From positions 1 through 45,599 of the forward strand of contig JBAZWE010000007.1 in NCBI GenBank assembly GCA_041660545.1: 45,599 nucleotides of DNA, in the 5' to 3' direction. Source of the stretch: JBAZWE01 sp041660545. Lineage in GTDB: Bacteria > Actinomycetota > Thermoleophilia > BMS3ABIN01. Position numbers and translations under genes: made by a program. Below the pieces are notes generated by a model. The model worked only from the letters and a program-made list of their open reading frames with translations, searched no databases and was not told the origin of the DNA. Each line of letters opens with the position of its first letter. The first letter of the stretch is position 1. Shown piece by piece: positions 37,240 through 45,599 of the stretch.

Positions 37240-38616
37240 CTACTCCAAGTTCGCGGCCACTGATGGAAAGCGGCTCAGTTTCGAAAGTATCAACTGCTGT
37301 ATCTCGTCACGGCGCTCGGGAGTCTTGGCCTCACAGCGCACGACCACCACGGGTGATGTATTCGATGCACGCACAAGACCCCAGCCGTCGGGAAAAACGA
37401 CCCTCACTCCGTCGATATCGATAACCTCGTTGTCCCGGGAGAATTCTTCCTTGACCGCCTCGACGATTGCGAACTTCTCGTCATCGGTGGACTCGATGCG
37501 CATCTCGGGCGTCGCATAATAAGTTGGAACATCGGAAAGCAGCTCGGAAAGCTTAGCCCCTTTTCGCGCTACGAACTCCGCAAGGCGGCATGCGGAATAA
37601 ATCGCGTCGTCGTAACCGAAGTAGCGGTCCGCGAAATAAATGTGCCCGCTCATCTCGCCCGCAAGCAGGGCCTTTTCCTCGCGGATCTTGGCTTCGATGA
37701 GCGAGTGTCCGGTTTTCCACATGAGCGGTTTGCCGCCGTGGGCTTCAATGTCTTCTATGAGCGCCTGCGAGCATTTGACCTCGAAGATAATGGTGCCGCC
37801 AGGATTGAATTCGAGGATATCGCGGGCGAATAGGATCATCAGCTGATCGCCCCAGATTATCTCGCCGCTGTCGGTCACGGCGCCGATCCGGTCGGCGTCA
37901 CCGTCGAACGAAACACCCATGTCCGCACCCTCGCGAGCGACCGTTGCGATCAGGTCCTCGAGGTTGGCCGGTACGGTCGGGTCGGGGAAATGGTTAGGAA
38001 AATTTCCGTCAAGTTCACAATAAAGCTCGACCACATCGCAGCCCAGCTGCCTTAAAAGACCCGGGGCCACCTTGCCACCAACGCCGTTGCCCGCGTCAAC
38101 AACGATCTTCAATGGATGCTCGACCTTGATGTTGGCGGCTATATACTCAATATAGGCGGGGATTGGATCGGCGGTTGTCACCTTGCCTTCGCCTTCGGGA
38201 AAAACACCTGCTTCAATGATGCCGCGCAGCTTCTGGATTTCCTCGCCATATATAGTGCCGTGGCCGCGGCAGAGCTTGAAGCCGTTGTACTGCGGCGGGT
38301 TGTGACTGCCTGTGATCATCACCCCGGCCTTCTTGCCGTATTCCTGCAGTGAAAAATAAAATGCGGGTGTCGGCAGCTCGCCCACATCGATGACATCACA
38401 CCCCGTGGATGTGATACCGCTGATGAGCGCGTCCCGGAAAGGTGCTGAGCTTGGCCGGTTGTCTCGGCCGACGATGGCCTCGTTATAACCGAAGGATTTC
38501 ATATAAACGCCGTAGCCCCTGCCCAGCAGCTCGACGGTTGCGATATCCAGATCCTTGCCAACCAGCCCCCTTACGTCGTACTCGCGAAAGATGTGGGGGT
38601 TGATGCTTTCGGTCAC
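37240..38616 (-). CDS. manB: phosphomannomutase/phosphoglucomutase
   Basis: A 458-residue alpha-D-phosphohexomutase. The phosphoserine loop is ITGSHNPPQYNGFKLCRG (around residues 98-115), the metal loop is DGDADR (about 240) and the sugar-binding loop is GEMSGHIYF. The phosphate-binding loop near the C-terminus is RASNTSPVVVVRCEA. It interconverts hexose-6- and hexose-1-phosphates and feeds the guanylyltransferase-like enzyme. Substrate preference (mannose or glucose) cannot be set by sequence alone, so the symbol is tentative. Confidence 0.92.
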   Translation of the reverse strand: MTESINPHIFREYDVRGLVGKDLDIATVELLGRGYGVYMKSFGYNEAIVGRDNRPSSAPFRDALISGITSTGCDVIDVGELPTPAFYFSLQEYGKKAGVMITGSHNPPQYNGFKLCRGHGTIYGEEIQKLRGIIEAGVFPEGEGKVTTADPIPAYIEYIAANIKVEHPLKIVVDAGNGVGGKVAPGLLRQLGCDVVELYCELDGNFPNHFPDPTVPANLEDLIATVAREGADMGVSFDGDADRIGAVTDSGEIIWGDQLMILFARDILEFNPGGTIIFEVKCSQALIEDIEAHGGKPLMWKTGHSLIEAKIREEKALLAGEMSGHIYFADRYFGYDDAIYSACRLAEFVARKGAKLSELLSDVPTYYATPEMRIESTDDEKFAIVEAVKEEFSRDNEVIDIDGVRVVFPDGWGLVRASNTSPVVVVRCEAKTPERRDEIQQLILSKLSRFPSVAANLE

Positions 38617-38714
38617 GCTATCCTCCTGTATAGATTGAAGATTAATCCTTATTTTACCGGAAACGTACTATAACTGACGGGGGCGATGCAGACAATCGGG
38701 TGTCTGGGGCCGGG

Positions 38715-39125
38715 TTATTGTTCGATTTTCCAGATGCCGTCTTCCAATACCATTGAGAAGGTGCGCAAGGTCGGCTCATCATCGCGTCCCGGCACGACCG
38801 CCGTGGCCGTCCAGAGAACCGTGGCCTTGTCGTTGTCGATCTTCTCTTCGGTTACCTTGAAATCATCAAGTCTGAAACCTGCCGGATAGATGCTTTCGTA
38901 CTGCGACACGAAATCATCACGTGTTATTTCCTTGCGGATGGGCGATTGCGATGACAACTGGTCATAGATTTCACCAAACTGACGGTCGTTCATCCGGCGG
39001 GCAAAATCCTCGGCGACGTTTGAAGGGCCCGGGCCGCCGCAACCTCCCGCAAAAAGTGCCAGGAATGCGGTCACCACGGTCAGCGCCACAAGAGTTGTCG
39101 TTTTGAGAATCATGTTTTTTCTCAT
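38715..39125 (-). CDS. putative lipoprotein of unknown function
   Basis: Start ATG 39125 behind AAGGGGACAGA gives 136 residues. An N-terminal signal (residues 3-24) ends in a lipobox-like FAGGC. The mature part (PSNVAEDFARRMNDRQFGEIYDQL; TVLWTATAVVPGRDDE; SMVLEDGIWKIEQ) has the alpha-plus-beta pattern of small NTF2-like or DUF4878-type exported proteins. No catalytic motif is seen. It lies between phosphomannomutase and a GT-like fragment. Confidence 0.65.
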   Translation of the reverse strand: MRKNMILKTTTLVALTVVTAFLALFAGGCGGPGPSNVAEDFARRMNDRQFGEIYDQLSSQSPIRKEITRDDFVSQYESIYPAGFRLDDFKVTEEKIDNDKATVLWTATAVVPGRDDEPTLRTFSMVLEDGIWKIEQ

Positions 39126-39168
39126 TCTGTCCCCTTTCACATTTGCCGCTTATTGCCTGGCGGCGCAA

Positions 39169-39786
39169 TTACTCAGATTTTTCTTTGCCGCCACTTTTCC
39201 TCTTTATTAATGATCCGGCCCGGGATGTCGCACCGCGCACGCCTCCGGTACGAAGATGATAGCGCAAACGTCCAAGATAATAACGCAGACCCTTGCCGGG
39301 CGTCGCTGACGGTGACCTCCAGATGAACATGTCCGGTTCATCCGGCCCCGCACCCATGTTGCTTCCATTCGCCCTGCCTGCCAGGACAGAATCAATATCG
39401 CCGCTCGCAAGATTCTTCAAACTTGCTGCCATGGGCCTCGATGTTTCGGTCAAATACGGATTGCGATCGAGCACTGGCCTGTCACAGATTACCACTTCGG
39501 ACGCGCCGGCCAGCAGACCGAGGTTGCGGCGCGTGTAATATACGACTGCGAAATCCGGGTGTGAGAAGCCGGTTCTTTCCGGGATGGCAAGAATGACGTC
39601 ACAGGCGCGGGAGAGCTCTTCGGCCAGCGTCCAGACACGGTGATACGGCCCGGCGCGATCCGGCCCGGATGCCTGCGCCGCGTCTGGCGCCGCAGGTTCG
39701 CACCTTGCGTCTTCTGCAACCCCGTCCCGCTCATGAGCGGATTCTCCTGTTATGATAAGAACCCTGGTTTTGACATTGCTGTTCAT
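39169..39786 (-). CDS. glycosyltransferase N-terminal-like protein, possibly truncated
   Basis: The 205-residue product starts TRVLIITGESAHERDG and continues with PYHRVWTLAEELSRACDVILAIPER, VVYYTRRNLGLLAGASEVVICDRPVLDRNPYL. This resembles the N-terminal Rossmann half of GT4-type glycosyltransferases. No nucleotide-sugar-binding C-terminal half follows; the protein ends in a basic tail. It is either a truncated gene or a small protein of its own. Location next to mannose-activation genes fits an envelope-glycan origin. Confidence 0.5.
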   Translation of the reverse strand: MNSNVKTRVLIITGESAHERDGVAEDARCEPAAPDAAQASGPDRAGPYHRVWTLAEELSRACDVILAIPERTGFSHPDFAVVYYTRRNLGLLAGASEVVICDRPVLDRNPYLTETSRPMAASLKNLASGDIDSVLAGRANGSNMGAGPDEPDMFIWRSPSATPGKGLRYYLGRLRYHLRTGGVRGATSRAGSLIKRKSGGKEKSE

Positions 39787-39906
39787 ACCTTGTTCATTTC
39801 CATGTTCATGCTCTTTAGTTTACGCTGGAGCGTTGACCATTTGTAGCCGCCCGGAGAAAGTCGGTTTTTTCTGATTCACTCCCTTGATGCCCGGAGTCTA
39901 CAATAT

Positions 39907-39935
39907 TTGACAGCCGCCTTGTTTTGCTCTAGTAT
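39907..39935 (+). promoter_or_regulatory. rplM promoter
   Basis: TTGACA (39907-39912), a 17-base spacer and TAGTAT (39930-39935) make a strong promoter about 28 bases before the rplM start. Confidence 0.65.
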
Positions 39936-39962
39936 CCATCGTTGCGCCCAATTAGGATGCCT

Positions 39963-40394
39963 ATGAAGACTTATGTCGCAAAACCTTCAACCATCGAGCG
40001 AAACTGGCTCGTCGTCGACGCCAAGGACCAACGCCTTGGCCGGCTGGCTACGCGCATCGCTGATTCACTCAGGGGCAAGACCAAGCCTGAATATACTCCC
40101 AACATCGACACGGGAGATTTCGTGGTCGTGGTCAACGCGTCACGCATCGCCGTTACCGGACGAAAGATGGAGAACAAGATTTATTACCGGCATACCGGCT
40201 ATCCAGGCGGACTGAAGCAGAGAACCCTCGCTGAAATGATGACAAAAAGACCGGAACAGGTTATCCGTCTCGCGGTCAAGGGTATGCTGCCAAAGAACCG
40301 GCTCGGCCGGGCACAGCTGAAGAAACTCAAGATTTATGCGGGCCCCGAGCATCCCCATGAGGCCCAGAAACCTAAGGAGATGCAGCTTGGTTAG
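39963..40394 (+). CDS. rplM: 50S ribosomal protein L13
   Basis: A 143-residue protein from ATG 39963 (MKTYVAKPSTIERNWLVVDA). It has the L13 landmarks DQRLGRLATRIADSLRGK, GDFVVVVNASRIAVTG, YYRHTGYPGG and AVKGMLPKNRLGRAQLKKLKIYAGPEHPH. Two ATGs upstream in frame (39942, 39957) would add residues atypical of the family. rpsI overlaps its 3' end, the usual operon. Confidence 0.97.
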   Translation: MKTYVAKPSTIERNWLVVDAKDQRLGRLATRIADSLRGKTKPEYTPNIDTGDFVVVVNASRIAVTGRKMENKIYYRHTGYPGGLKQRTLAEMMTKRPEQVIRLAVKGMLPKNRLGRAQLKKLKIYAGPEHPHEAQKPKEMQLG

Positions 40395-40773
40395 ATATAC
40401 CGCAACCGGCAAGCGCAAGACCTCTATCGCTCGTGTTATTCTCACTCCCGGCGACGGCAAGATGACGGTGAACAACAGGCCGGTAGATGAATATTTCGGA
40501 CGTCCCAGGCTGCGCACAGAAGTACGGATGCCGCTTGCGACAACCGGCACTGAGGGCCGCTTTGATGTTTCCGCCAATATCACCGGCGGTGGCGTTGGCG
40601 GGCAGGCGGGTGCACTCAAGCACGGTATCGCCAAGGCGCTGCTCCAGGCGGATGATTCTTTAAGGAAAGAACTTCGCGTCGGCGGCTTCCTCACCAGGGA
40701 TTCACGCAAGGTAGAACGCAAGAAGGCCGGCCTGAAGGGCGCACGCAAGCGTCCGCAGTTCTCGAAGCGCTAA
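40387..40773 (+). CDS. rpsI: 30S ribosomal protein S9
   Basis: The TTG start at 40387 is set by AAGGAG 7 bases upstream and gives VRYTATGKRKTSIARVIL after the initiator. Conserved features include GGGVGGQAGALKHGIAKALL and the C-terminal KKAGLKGARKRPQFSKR that reaches the P-site tRNA. It overlaps the rplM stop by 8 bases, so translation is coupled. Length 128 residues is normal. Confidence 0.96.
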   Translation: MVRYTATGKRKTSIARVILTPGDGKMTVNNRPVDEYFGRPRLRTEVRMPLATTGTEGRFDVSANITGGGVGGQAGALKHGIAKALLQADDSLRKELRVGGFLTRDSRKVERKKAGLKGARKRPQFSKR

Positions 40774-40800
40774 AGGCCCGGTCACAATGGCTGGATTTTC

Positions 40801-40833
40801 AGGATGGCGGAGTTTCCGCCATCCTCTTTTTTT
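40801..40833 (+). terminator. rplM-rpsI terminator
   Basis: AGGATGGCGGA and TCCGCCATCCT form an 11-bp stem, followed by CTTTTTTT. Confidence 0.9.
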
Positions 40834-40894
40834 CTCCAGGCACGAGTGCTATCTTCTTTCTTCATACCGTTATTTTGACGACTGAATCCTTCCC

Positions 40895-41938
40895 ATGTCG
40901 AAACTGACAATCGATCTAACTAAAATCCAGGCAAATGCCAGCCTGGTCGCCGGGCTGATCAAACCGCACGGCCTTAGACTCGTGGGCGTCACCAAAGGCT
41001 GTCTTGGCAATGAGCTGGTCGCGGAGGCCATGCTGGCAGGCGGAGCCACCGCGCTCGCCGATTCGCGCGTCGAAAACATCGCCAACCTGCGGAACCACTT
41101 CCCCGGTGTTGAACTGGAGCTGCTGCGCTCGCCGGTCACGGGAAGACAATTAAATGCGTCCTCAGACATCTATTTCGTGTCCTCACTCAAGCAGGCGATG
41201 GCCCTTATCGGTTTGAGCACAACCCGGCCGGTGCGACTCTGCCTCTTGGTGGAAACGGGCGATTGCCGCGAAGGCGTGCCCGCACAGCTGGCGGTCGAAG
41301 AGGCTGCCCTGCTGACCGGGCTGGCTGATTGCGAGCTGGTCGGTATTGCCACCAGCGCCGCCTGCGCCCGGGAATCGGCGCCACTCACAGAAGCTCTGGC
41401 TACCTTCACTCATATAGCACAGCAACTGCACTGGCGGCTCAGGATGAAGGATGGGCAAGCGCTGCCGGTCGTCTCGGCGGGAGGCTCGGGCCTGCTCAAG
41501 TTGATGATCGGCGTTAGCGGCGAAGCGGGGGAATTGGAAGCGCTTTTCGGCCCGCTGACCGAGCTTCGCTGCGGCGAGGCCATACTGCTGGGAAGAATCC
41601 CATCCGGAGAAGCCGGCGACCTTTTCATGCCGAAAGCTCATCGAGACGCTTTTTTACTCGAAGGCGTCGTGCTGGAGGTTTATGAAAAAGCGGGCAGGAC
41701 ACAGGCCCTGGTTGATTTTGGCTGTCAGGATACGGGCGCCGCGGCACTTATTCCTTATCAAGAAGGCATCACGCCCGTTGAAGCCAGTAGCGATTATCAG
41801 ACGGTCTCCTGCAACCCGCCGGAAAGCCCGAAGCCCGGTGTCGGTGTCGGTGACAGCATTTCCTTCATACCCTCCTATTACGCCCTGCTGGCGGCGATGA
41901 CCTCGCCATTCGTGGAGAAAAAATTCCTGGGTGATTAA
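40895..41938 (+). CDS. alanine/ornithine racemase-family PLP enzyme
   Basis: A 347-residue fold-type III PLP protein. The Lys in LVGVTKGCLGN (about residue 35) is the expected PLP lysine, and GATALADSRVENIANLR and VSAGGSGLLKLM match the alanine racemase N-terminal barrel. The C-terminal segment (RIPSGEA, PSYYALLAAMTSPFVEK) is like that of ornithine or broad-specificity amino-acid racemases. The substrate is unknown. It follows the ribosomal operon with its own weak ribosome binding site. Confidence 0.8.
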   Translation: MSKLTIDLTKIQANASLVAGLIKPHGLRLVGVTKGCLGNELVAEAMLAGGATALADSRVENIANLRNHFPGVELELLRSPVTGRQLNASSDIYFVSSLKQAMALIGLSTTRPVRLCLLVETGDCREGVPAQLAVEEAALLTGLADCELVGIATSAACARESAPLTEALATFTHIAQQLHWRLRMKDGQALPVVSAGGSGLLKLMIGVSGEAGELEALFGPLTELRCGEAILLGRIPSGEAGDLFMPKAHRDAFLLEGVVLEVYEKAGRTQALVDFGCQDTGAAALIPYQEGITPVEASSDYQTVSCNPPESPKPGVGVGDSISFIPSYYALLAAMTSPFVEKKFLGD

Positions 41939-42104
41939 CCCTCCCGCAGACCGCGCTCCCATTCATGGCGTATGGTTACCGCCTGAGCCCACCAGGGACT
42001 GATTTCGTAACACTTTCCCAAAAGGGTCCTGTTTCAATCTGACAATGGCTATCCATCAAAAAAGACACGACACCAGTCCGTAAAAACTGCGATAATATTT
42101 ATTG

Positions 42105-42671
42105 ATGGAAGACAAGCTAAGAAAATGGCTGCAAGAGCGCGTGACAACACCACGTTTCCTGCATAGCATAAGCGTGCTTGAAACGGTTACGGAGCTTGCC
42201 GGCCAGCACGATGTTGATCCGTCGCCGCTGAGAAAGGCGGCCCTGTTGCATGACTGTGCCCGCGAGCTATCCAACGAGGAACTGGTTGCCAGCGCTGAAG
42301 GACTGGAGCTTAAGGTGCGGGAAGTCGACCGTATGAGCCCGGTTCTGCTGCACGGGAAAGTCGCCGCGGAAATAGCATCGCGTGAACTGGGCGTCACCGA
42401 TGCCGCGGTCATCAGCGCCGTGCTCTGGCACACCGCCGGCCATCCGGATATGAGCCTCTCTGACAAGGTTTTTTATCTTTCTGATGTCATGGAGCCGACC
42501 CGGCCGCATGAGTGGGTTCAACAGCTTAAGGTGCTCGCCGTAAAAAACGTCGACCGCGCCGTGCTCATGGCAATCGACATCAATATCACTCACCTGGATA
42601 ATACCGGCAGGACCGTGGATCCGGACACGTACGCGCTGAGGGACCTTCTGCTGCAAGACCTGCATACTTAA
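42105..42671 (+). CDS. yqeK: YqeK-like HD-domain symmetrical Ap4A hydrolase
   Basis: ATG 42105 gives 188 residues. The HD-domain metal ligands are RFLHSISVLETVTELA (His), LLHDCARE (HD pair), LLHGKVAAEIA, and VLWHTAGHPDMSLSDKVFYLSDVMEP. These are the YqeK signatures, with Ap4A-to-ADP hydrolysis known for the family. The gene usually lies with nadD and rsfS; here neither is present, and glmM follows. Confidence 0.88.
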   Translation: MEDKLRKWLQERVTTPRFLHSISVLETVTELAGQHDVDPSPLRKAALLHDCARELSNEELVASAEGLELKVREVDRMSPVLLHGKVAAEIASRELGVTDAAVISAVLWHTAGHPDMSLSDKVFYLSDVMEPTRPHEWVQQLKVLAVKNVDRAVLMAIDINITHLDNTGRTVDPDTYALRDLLLQDLHT

Positions 42672-42786
42672 AGATACAGTCCCTGTCATCTCGTCATCCT
42701 CTGTTACAGGCATGCTCCGCCGCGAGCGGCGGAATCGGTTATAATCTTTGTCCATCTTCTGGTAGATCTGATGAGAGAGGTACTTT

Positions 42787-44127
42787 TTGTCTCGTAAATT
42801 TTTTGGTACTGATGGCATAAGGGGAGCCGCGAACCAGGTGCTTACCGCAGACCTGGCACTGGCCGCCGGGAGAGCAGCCGTGGCAGTCCTTCCCGCTGCC
42901 AGGCCACGCATTCTGATCGGACGTGACACCCGCATCTCGGGCCCGATGCTTGAGGCAGCCCTCATCGCCGGCATCAGCTCGGCGGGCGGTGAGCCGATCC
43001 GGGCGGGCGTGATCCCAACCCCCGCAGTCGCCAGTCTTGTGATCGACCAGAACGCGGATGCCGGCGCGGTGATATCCGCCTCCCATAACCCTTACCAGGA
43101 CAACGGCATCAAGTTTTTCGGCGCTTCGGGTTTCAAGCTGACCGACGAACAGGAAGTCGAGATGGAGCGGTACTTGACCGGCGAAGAACGTCCGCCCGTA
43201 CCCGACGATCCCAGCGCGGTCGCTTATCTCAAGAACGCATACGAGGAATATGTGGATCACCTGCTCGCCAGATACAATCTCGATATTTCCGGGCTGCGTA
43301 TTTTGGTCGACTGCGCCAATGGCGCCACGTACGAAAGTGCGCCCCTGGCCTTCAAAAGGCTGAACGCCCGCGCCACGGTAATCGCCGACAGGCCGGATGG
43401 TTTCAACATCAATGACGGCTGCGGCTCAACCCACGTTCACGGGTTGCGGGACGAAGTGCTGGCCGGCGGTTTCGATGTCGGCCTCGCTTTCGACGGCGAT
43501 GGTGACCGTGTTATCGCGATCGACGCCAGCGGCAACGTGGTCGACGGCGATTTCATCATGGCGATCTGCGGCAACTTCCTCAAAAAAAGTGGAAAGCTGC
43601 CAAAAAACACGATAGTCACCACGGTCATGACCAACCTCGGTTTCCATATGGCCATGAAGGAGCTGGGTATCGAGGTCAGGACCACGGCTGTGGGCGACCG
43701 CTATGTTCTTGAGGACATGCTTGCAGGCGGCTACGGTTTCGGCGGCGAGCAGTCGGGGCATCTGATCAACCTCGAGACCGGCACGACAGGTGACGGTCTG
43801 GCTACGGCTCTGCTGTTGCTGCAGGCCATGACGGAAACCGGCTCCTCATTAAAAGAACTGGCGAAAGTCATGGTGCGCATGCCCCAGAAACTTGTGAACG
43901 TAAGGGTCGTGGATATGGCCGGGTTGGCGAAAGCTGCCGGGATATGGGAAAAGGTCGAGGCAGAGACCATCCGCCTGGGAGACGAGGGCAGGGTGCTGGT
44001 ACGCCCGTCGGGAACCGAGCCTGTCGTCAGGGTCATGGTTGAGGCCACGACGCTGGAACTTTGCGATGATATCTGCGCGGGAATCGTATCCGTGGTCGAA
44101 AACAGCCTCGGCCTGGCCGGCCCATAA
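42787..44127 (+). CDS. glmM: phosphoglucosamine mutase
   Basis: TTG start at 42787 behind GAGAGG; 446 residues beginning SRKFFGTDGIRGAANQVLT. The active-site phosphoserine loop is SASHNPYQDNGIKFFGASG, the metal loop DGDGDRVIAID, the sugar loop GFGGEQSGHLIN, and the phosphate loop VRPSGTEPVVRVM. It converts glucosamine-6-phosphate to glucosamine-1-phosphate for UDP-GlcNAc and peptidoglycan. glmS follows 74 bases downstream. Confidence 0.96.
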   Translation: MSRKFFGTDGIRGAANQVLTADLALAAGRAAVAVLPAARPRILIGRDTRISGPMLEAALIAGISSAGGEPIRAGVIPTPAVASLVIDQNADAGAVISASHNPYQDNGIKFFGASGFKLTDEQEVEMERYLTGEERPPVPDDPSAVAYLKNAYEEYVDHLLARYNLDISGLRILVDCANGATYESAPLAFKRLNARATVIADRPDGFNINDGCGSTHVHGLRDEVLAGGFDVGLAFDGDGDRVIAIDASGNVVDGDFIMAICGNFLKKSGKLPKNTIVTTVMTNLGFHMAMKELGIEVRTTAVGDRYVLEDMLAGGYGFGGEQSGHLINLETGTTGDGLATALLLLQAMTETGSSLKELAKVMVRMPQKLVNVRVVDMAGLAKAAGIWEKVEAETIRLGDEGRVLVRPSGTEPVVRVMVEATTLELCDDICAGIVSVVENSLGLAGP

Positions 44128-44201
44128 TTACCTTTCCCCCCTGGGTATGGCTTATCATATGCTTGAACAAGAAACCTTGAATCAGGAGCTTCTTTCTTAA
44201 A

Positions 44202-45599
44202 ATGTGCGGAATAATAGCTTACGTGGGGCCGAGACCCTGTACTGATATCCTTTACCAGGGCTTGAGGAAACTCGAATACCGGGGTTATGACTCTGCCGGC
44301 GTCTCCGTTATGAACGACGGCCGGATAGAAGTCATCAGGGCGGTCGGAAACCTCGACAGCCTGGAGAAGGAGCTGGCCGGGAACGGTAAATCCGCGGCTC
44401 GGCTCGGGCTGGGACATACCCGCTGGGCAACGCACGGACGTCCTTCCACCGCCAACGCCCATCCCCATAGCGATTGCACCGGAAAGATCTCGATCGTCCT
44501 GAACGGCATCATCGAAAATTACAAGAGGCTGCGCGAAGAACTCATCGGCCAGGGACACGAGTTCACATCGGAGACCGACGCTGAGGTCATATCGCATCTC
44601 ATCGAAAAGTACTATGAAGGCGATCTGCTGGAGGCTGTCCGTCTGACGGTAGGAGAGATCCATGGCCATTACGCCTTCTGTGCCATTCACTCAGACCACC
44701 CGGACCTCATCGCCGGCGCCCGCAAGGAATGCCCGCTTCTGATCGGCATCGGCAAGGGAGTGAACTTCATCGCCTCGGCCAATCCCGCTTTTCTGGCAGA
44801 GACGCGCGACGTGATGATCATCAACGACGACGAACTTTTTGTTGCGACTCCCGAAAGGGTACAAGTCATGGATCTTGAGAAAAATCCGCTCGATCGGGAG
44901 GTCACGCGGGTGGATCTGGACACAGAGGCGGCTGAGAAGGGCGGCTATGAGACCTTCATGCTCAAGGAGATTTACGAACAGCCGGACTCACTGGCCGATA
45001 CGCTGGCCGGACGCCTTACTGATGAAGGCAGTGTCTTGCTCGAAGAGCTTGACATACCCGACGAGGAACTGGCCGGCATCGACAAGATCTATATCGTCGC
45101 CTGCGGCACTTCATACCACGCGGGCATGGTGGGCCGTTACGTTCTGGAGAACTGGGCGCGGGTGGCCGTCGAACTCGATGTCGCCTCCGAGTTCCGTTAC
45201 CGCGAGCCCGTCCTCTCCCCATCGACCCTGGTAGTCGGCATCTCGCAGTCGGGGGAGACCGCCGACACTCTGGTGGCCATGCGCCAGGCCCGCAAACTTG
45301 GAGCCAAGGTGCTCGCCATCACCAACATCATGGGCAGCCAGGCCACCCGGGACGCGGACGGTGTCCTGTATACACGGGCGGGCCTCGAGATCGGTGTGGC
45401 GGCCACCAAGACGCATGTCGCCCAGATCGCCGCCATCCATCTGCTGGCCCTCTATCTGGCACAGGTGAAGAAGACCCTCCCGACTGAAAAGATCGCGGCT
45501 ATTGCAGCCGAGCTCGATTCCGTCCCTGATCTGATGAGGGAATATTTGAAGACCGAATCCAGCGCCCACGAGATCGCCGGGCGTTATTATCAGCAACCA
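44202..45599 (+). CDS. glmS: glutamine-fructose-6-phosphate aminotransferase, 5' part
   Basis: The gene runs off the window after 466 codons, so roughly the last 140 residues of a typical 600-residue protein are missing. Cys2 of MCGIIAYVG is the glutaminase nucleophile. RKLEYRGYDSAGVS and GHTRWATHGRPS line the glutamine pocket. The isomerase half starts with IYIVACGTSYHAGMV and has ISQSGETADTLVAM and AGLEIGVAATKTHVAQ. It makes glucosamine-6-phosphate and pairs with glmM. No glmS ribozyme fits in the 74-base gap before it. Confidence 0.95.
   Translation, partial: MCGIIAYVGPRPCTDILYQGLRKLEYRGYDSAGVSVMNDGRIEVIRAVGNLDSLEKELAGNGKSAARLGLGHTRWATHGRPSTANAHPHSDCTGKISIVLNGIIENYKRLREELIGQGHEFTSETDAEVISHLIEKYYEGDLLEAVRLTVGEIHGHYAFCAIHSDHPDLIAGARKECPLLIGIGKGVNFIASANPAFLAETRDVMIINDDELFVATPERVQVMDLEKNPLDREVTRVDLDTEAAEKGGYETFMLKEIYEQPDSLADTLAGRLTDEGSVLLEELDIPDEELAGIDKIYIVACGTSYHAGMVGRYVLENWARVAVELDVASEFRYREPVLSPSTLVVGISQSGETADTLVAMRQARKLGAKVLAITNIMGSQATRDADGVLYTRAGLEIGVAATKTHVAQIAAIHLLALYLAQVKKTLPTEKIAAIAAELDSVPDLMREYLKTESSAHEIAGRYYQQP

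Noticed and set aside
44128..44201. Possible glmS ribozyme before glmS
   Set aside because: The gap is only 74 bases, too short for the ribozyme, and no conserved core was seen.
1..45599. CRISPR arrays, transposase genes and complete tRNA or rRNA genes
   Set aside because: I looked for regularly spaced short repeats, DDE or tyrosine recombinase motifs and full cloverleaf structures and saw none; only tRNA-like 3' fragments occur.

Overview
The window is one end of a contig from a GC-rich bacterium, probably an uncultivated lineage of Actinomycetota. The phylum is inferred from gene order and content: the comF-hpf-secA-prfB-ftsE-ftsX-ctp-rnr-smpB-ssrA series, split transketolase halves, and a manB/SIS-isomerase/ahcY/mtnA block. 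Bases 1-16 match the end of an Illumina adapter, so the left edge is an assembly end and not biology.

Layout. 1-1900: a metal-handling islet (3' end of a DUF305 gene, ArsR-type regulator, 39-residue Cys-rich peptide, CopD-like membrane protein) abutting the 3' end of ssrA (tmRNA) and bracketed by 91-bp imperfect direct repeats. 1900-6143: ssrA, smpB, rnr and a ctp protease, all on the minus strand. 6473-9444 (plus): a sulfur relay cluster (YeeE transporter, TusA, two DsrE-like proteins, a 58-residue DsrH-like protein). 9531-11943 (minus): cold-shock protein, VanZ-like protein, ftsX, ftsE. 12075-21571: mixed metabolic and accessory genes (split transketolase, phosphatase, Cys-rich small proteins, GH114-like lipoprotein, AlkD-like protein, DUF3795, GNAT, small membrane proteins, orphan hisG, a broken GNAT gene). 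21735-25757: an AT-rich type II restriction-modification island with an endonuclease III-like glycosylase, flanked by a 202-bp duplication of the prfB 3' end. 25556-31293: prfB with a programmed frameshift, a GT87-like gene, secA and hpf. 31350-39786 (minus): comF, sugar-nucleotide and phosphosugar enzymes, mtnA, ahcY and two envelope or unknown genes. 39963-45599 (plus): rplM-rpsI, an alanine/ornithine racemase-like gene, yqeK, glmM and the first 466 codons of glmS.

How the genes work together. The minus-strand backbone is a translation/secretion/division cluster: ribosome hibernation, SecA, RF2, FtsEX, C-terminal protease, RNase R and tmRNA-SmpB ribosome rescue. It has been opened by at least three accessory insertions. 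The manB, isomerase and NTP-transferase genes would supply activated sugars. GlmM and GlmS make UDP-GlcNAc precursors. MtnA and AhcY serve methylthioadenosine and S-adenosylhomocysteine recycling.

The most interesting parts are the restriction-modification island inserted with a long target duplication in prfB and carrying a putative Vsr-like glycosylase, the repeat-flanked metal islet at ssrA, the compact sulfur-relay operon, and several tiny Cys-rich genes below usual annotation cutoffs.
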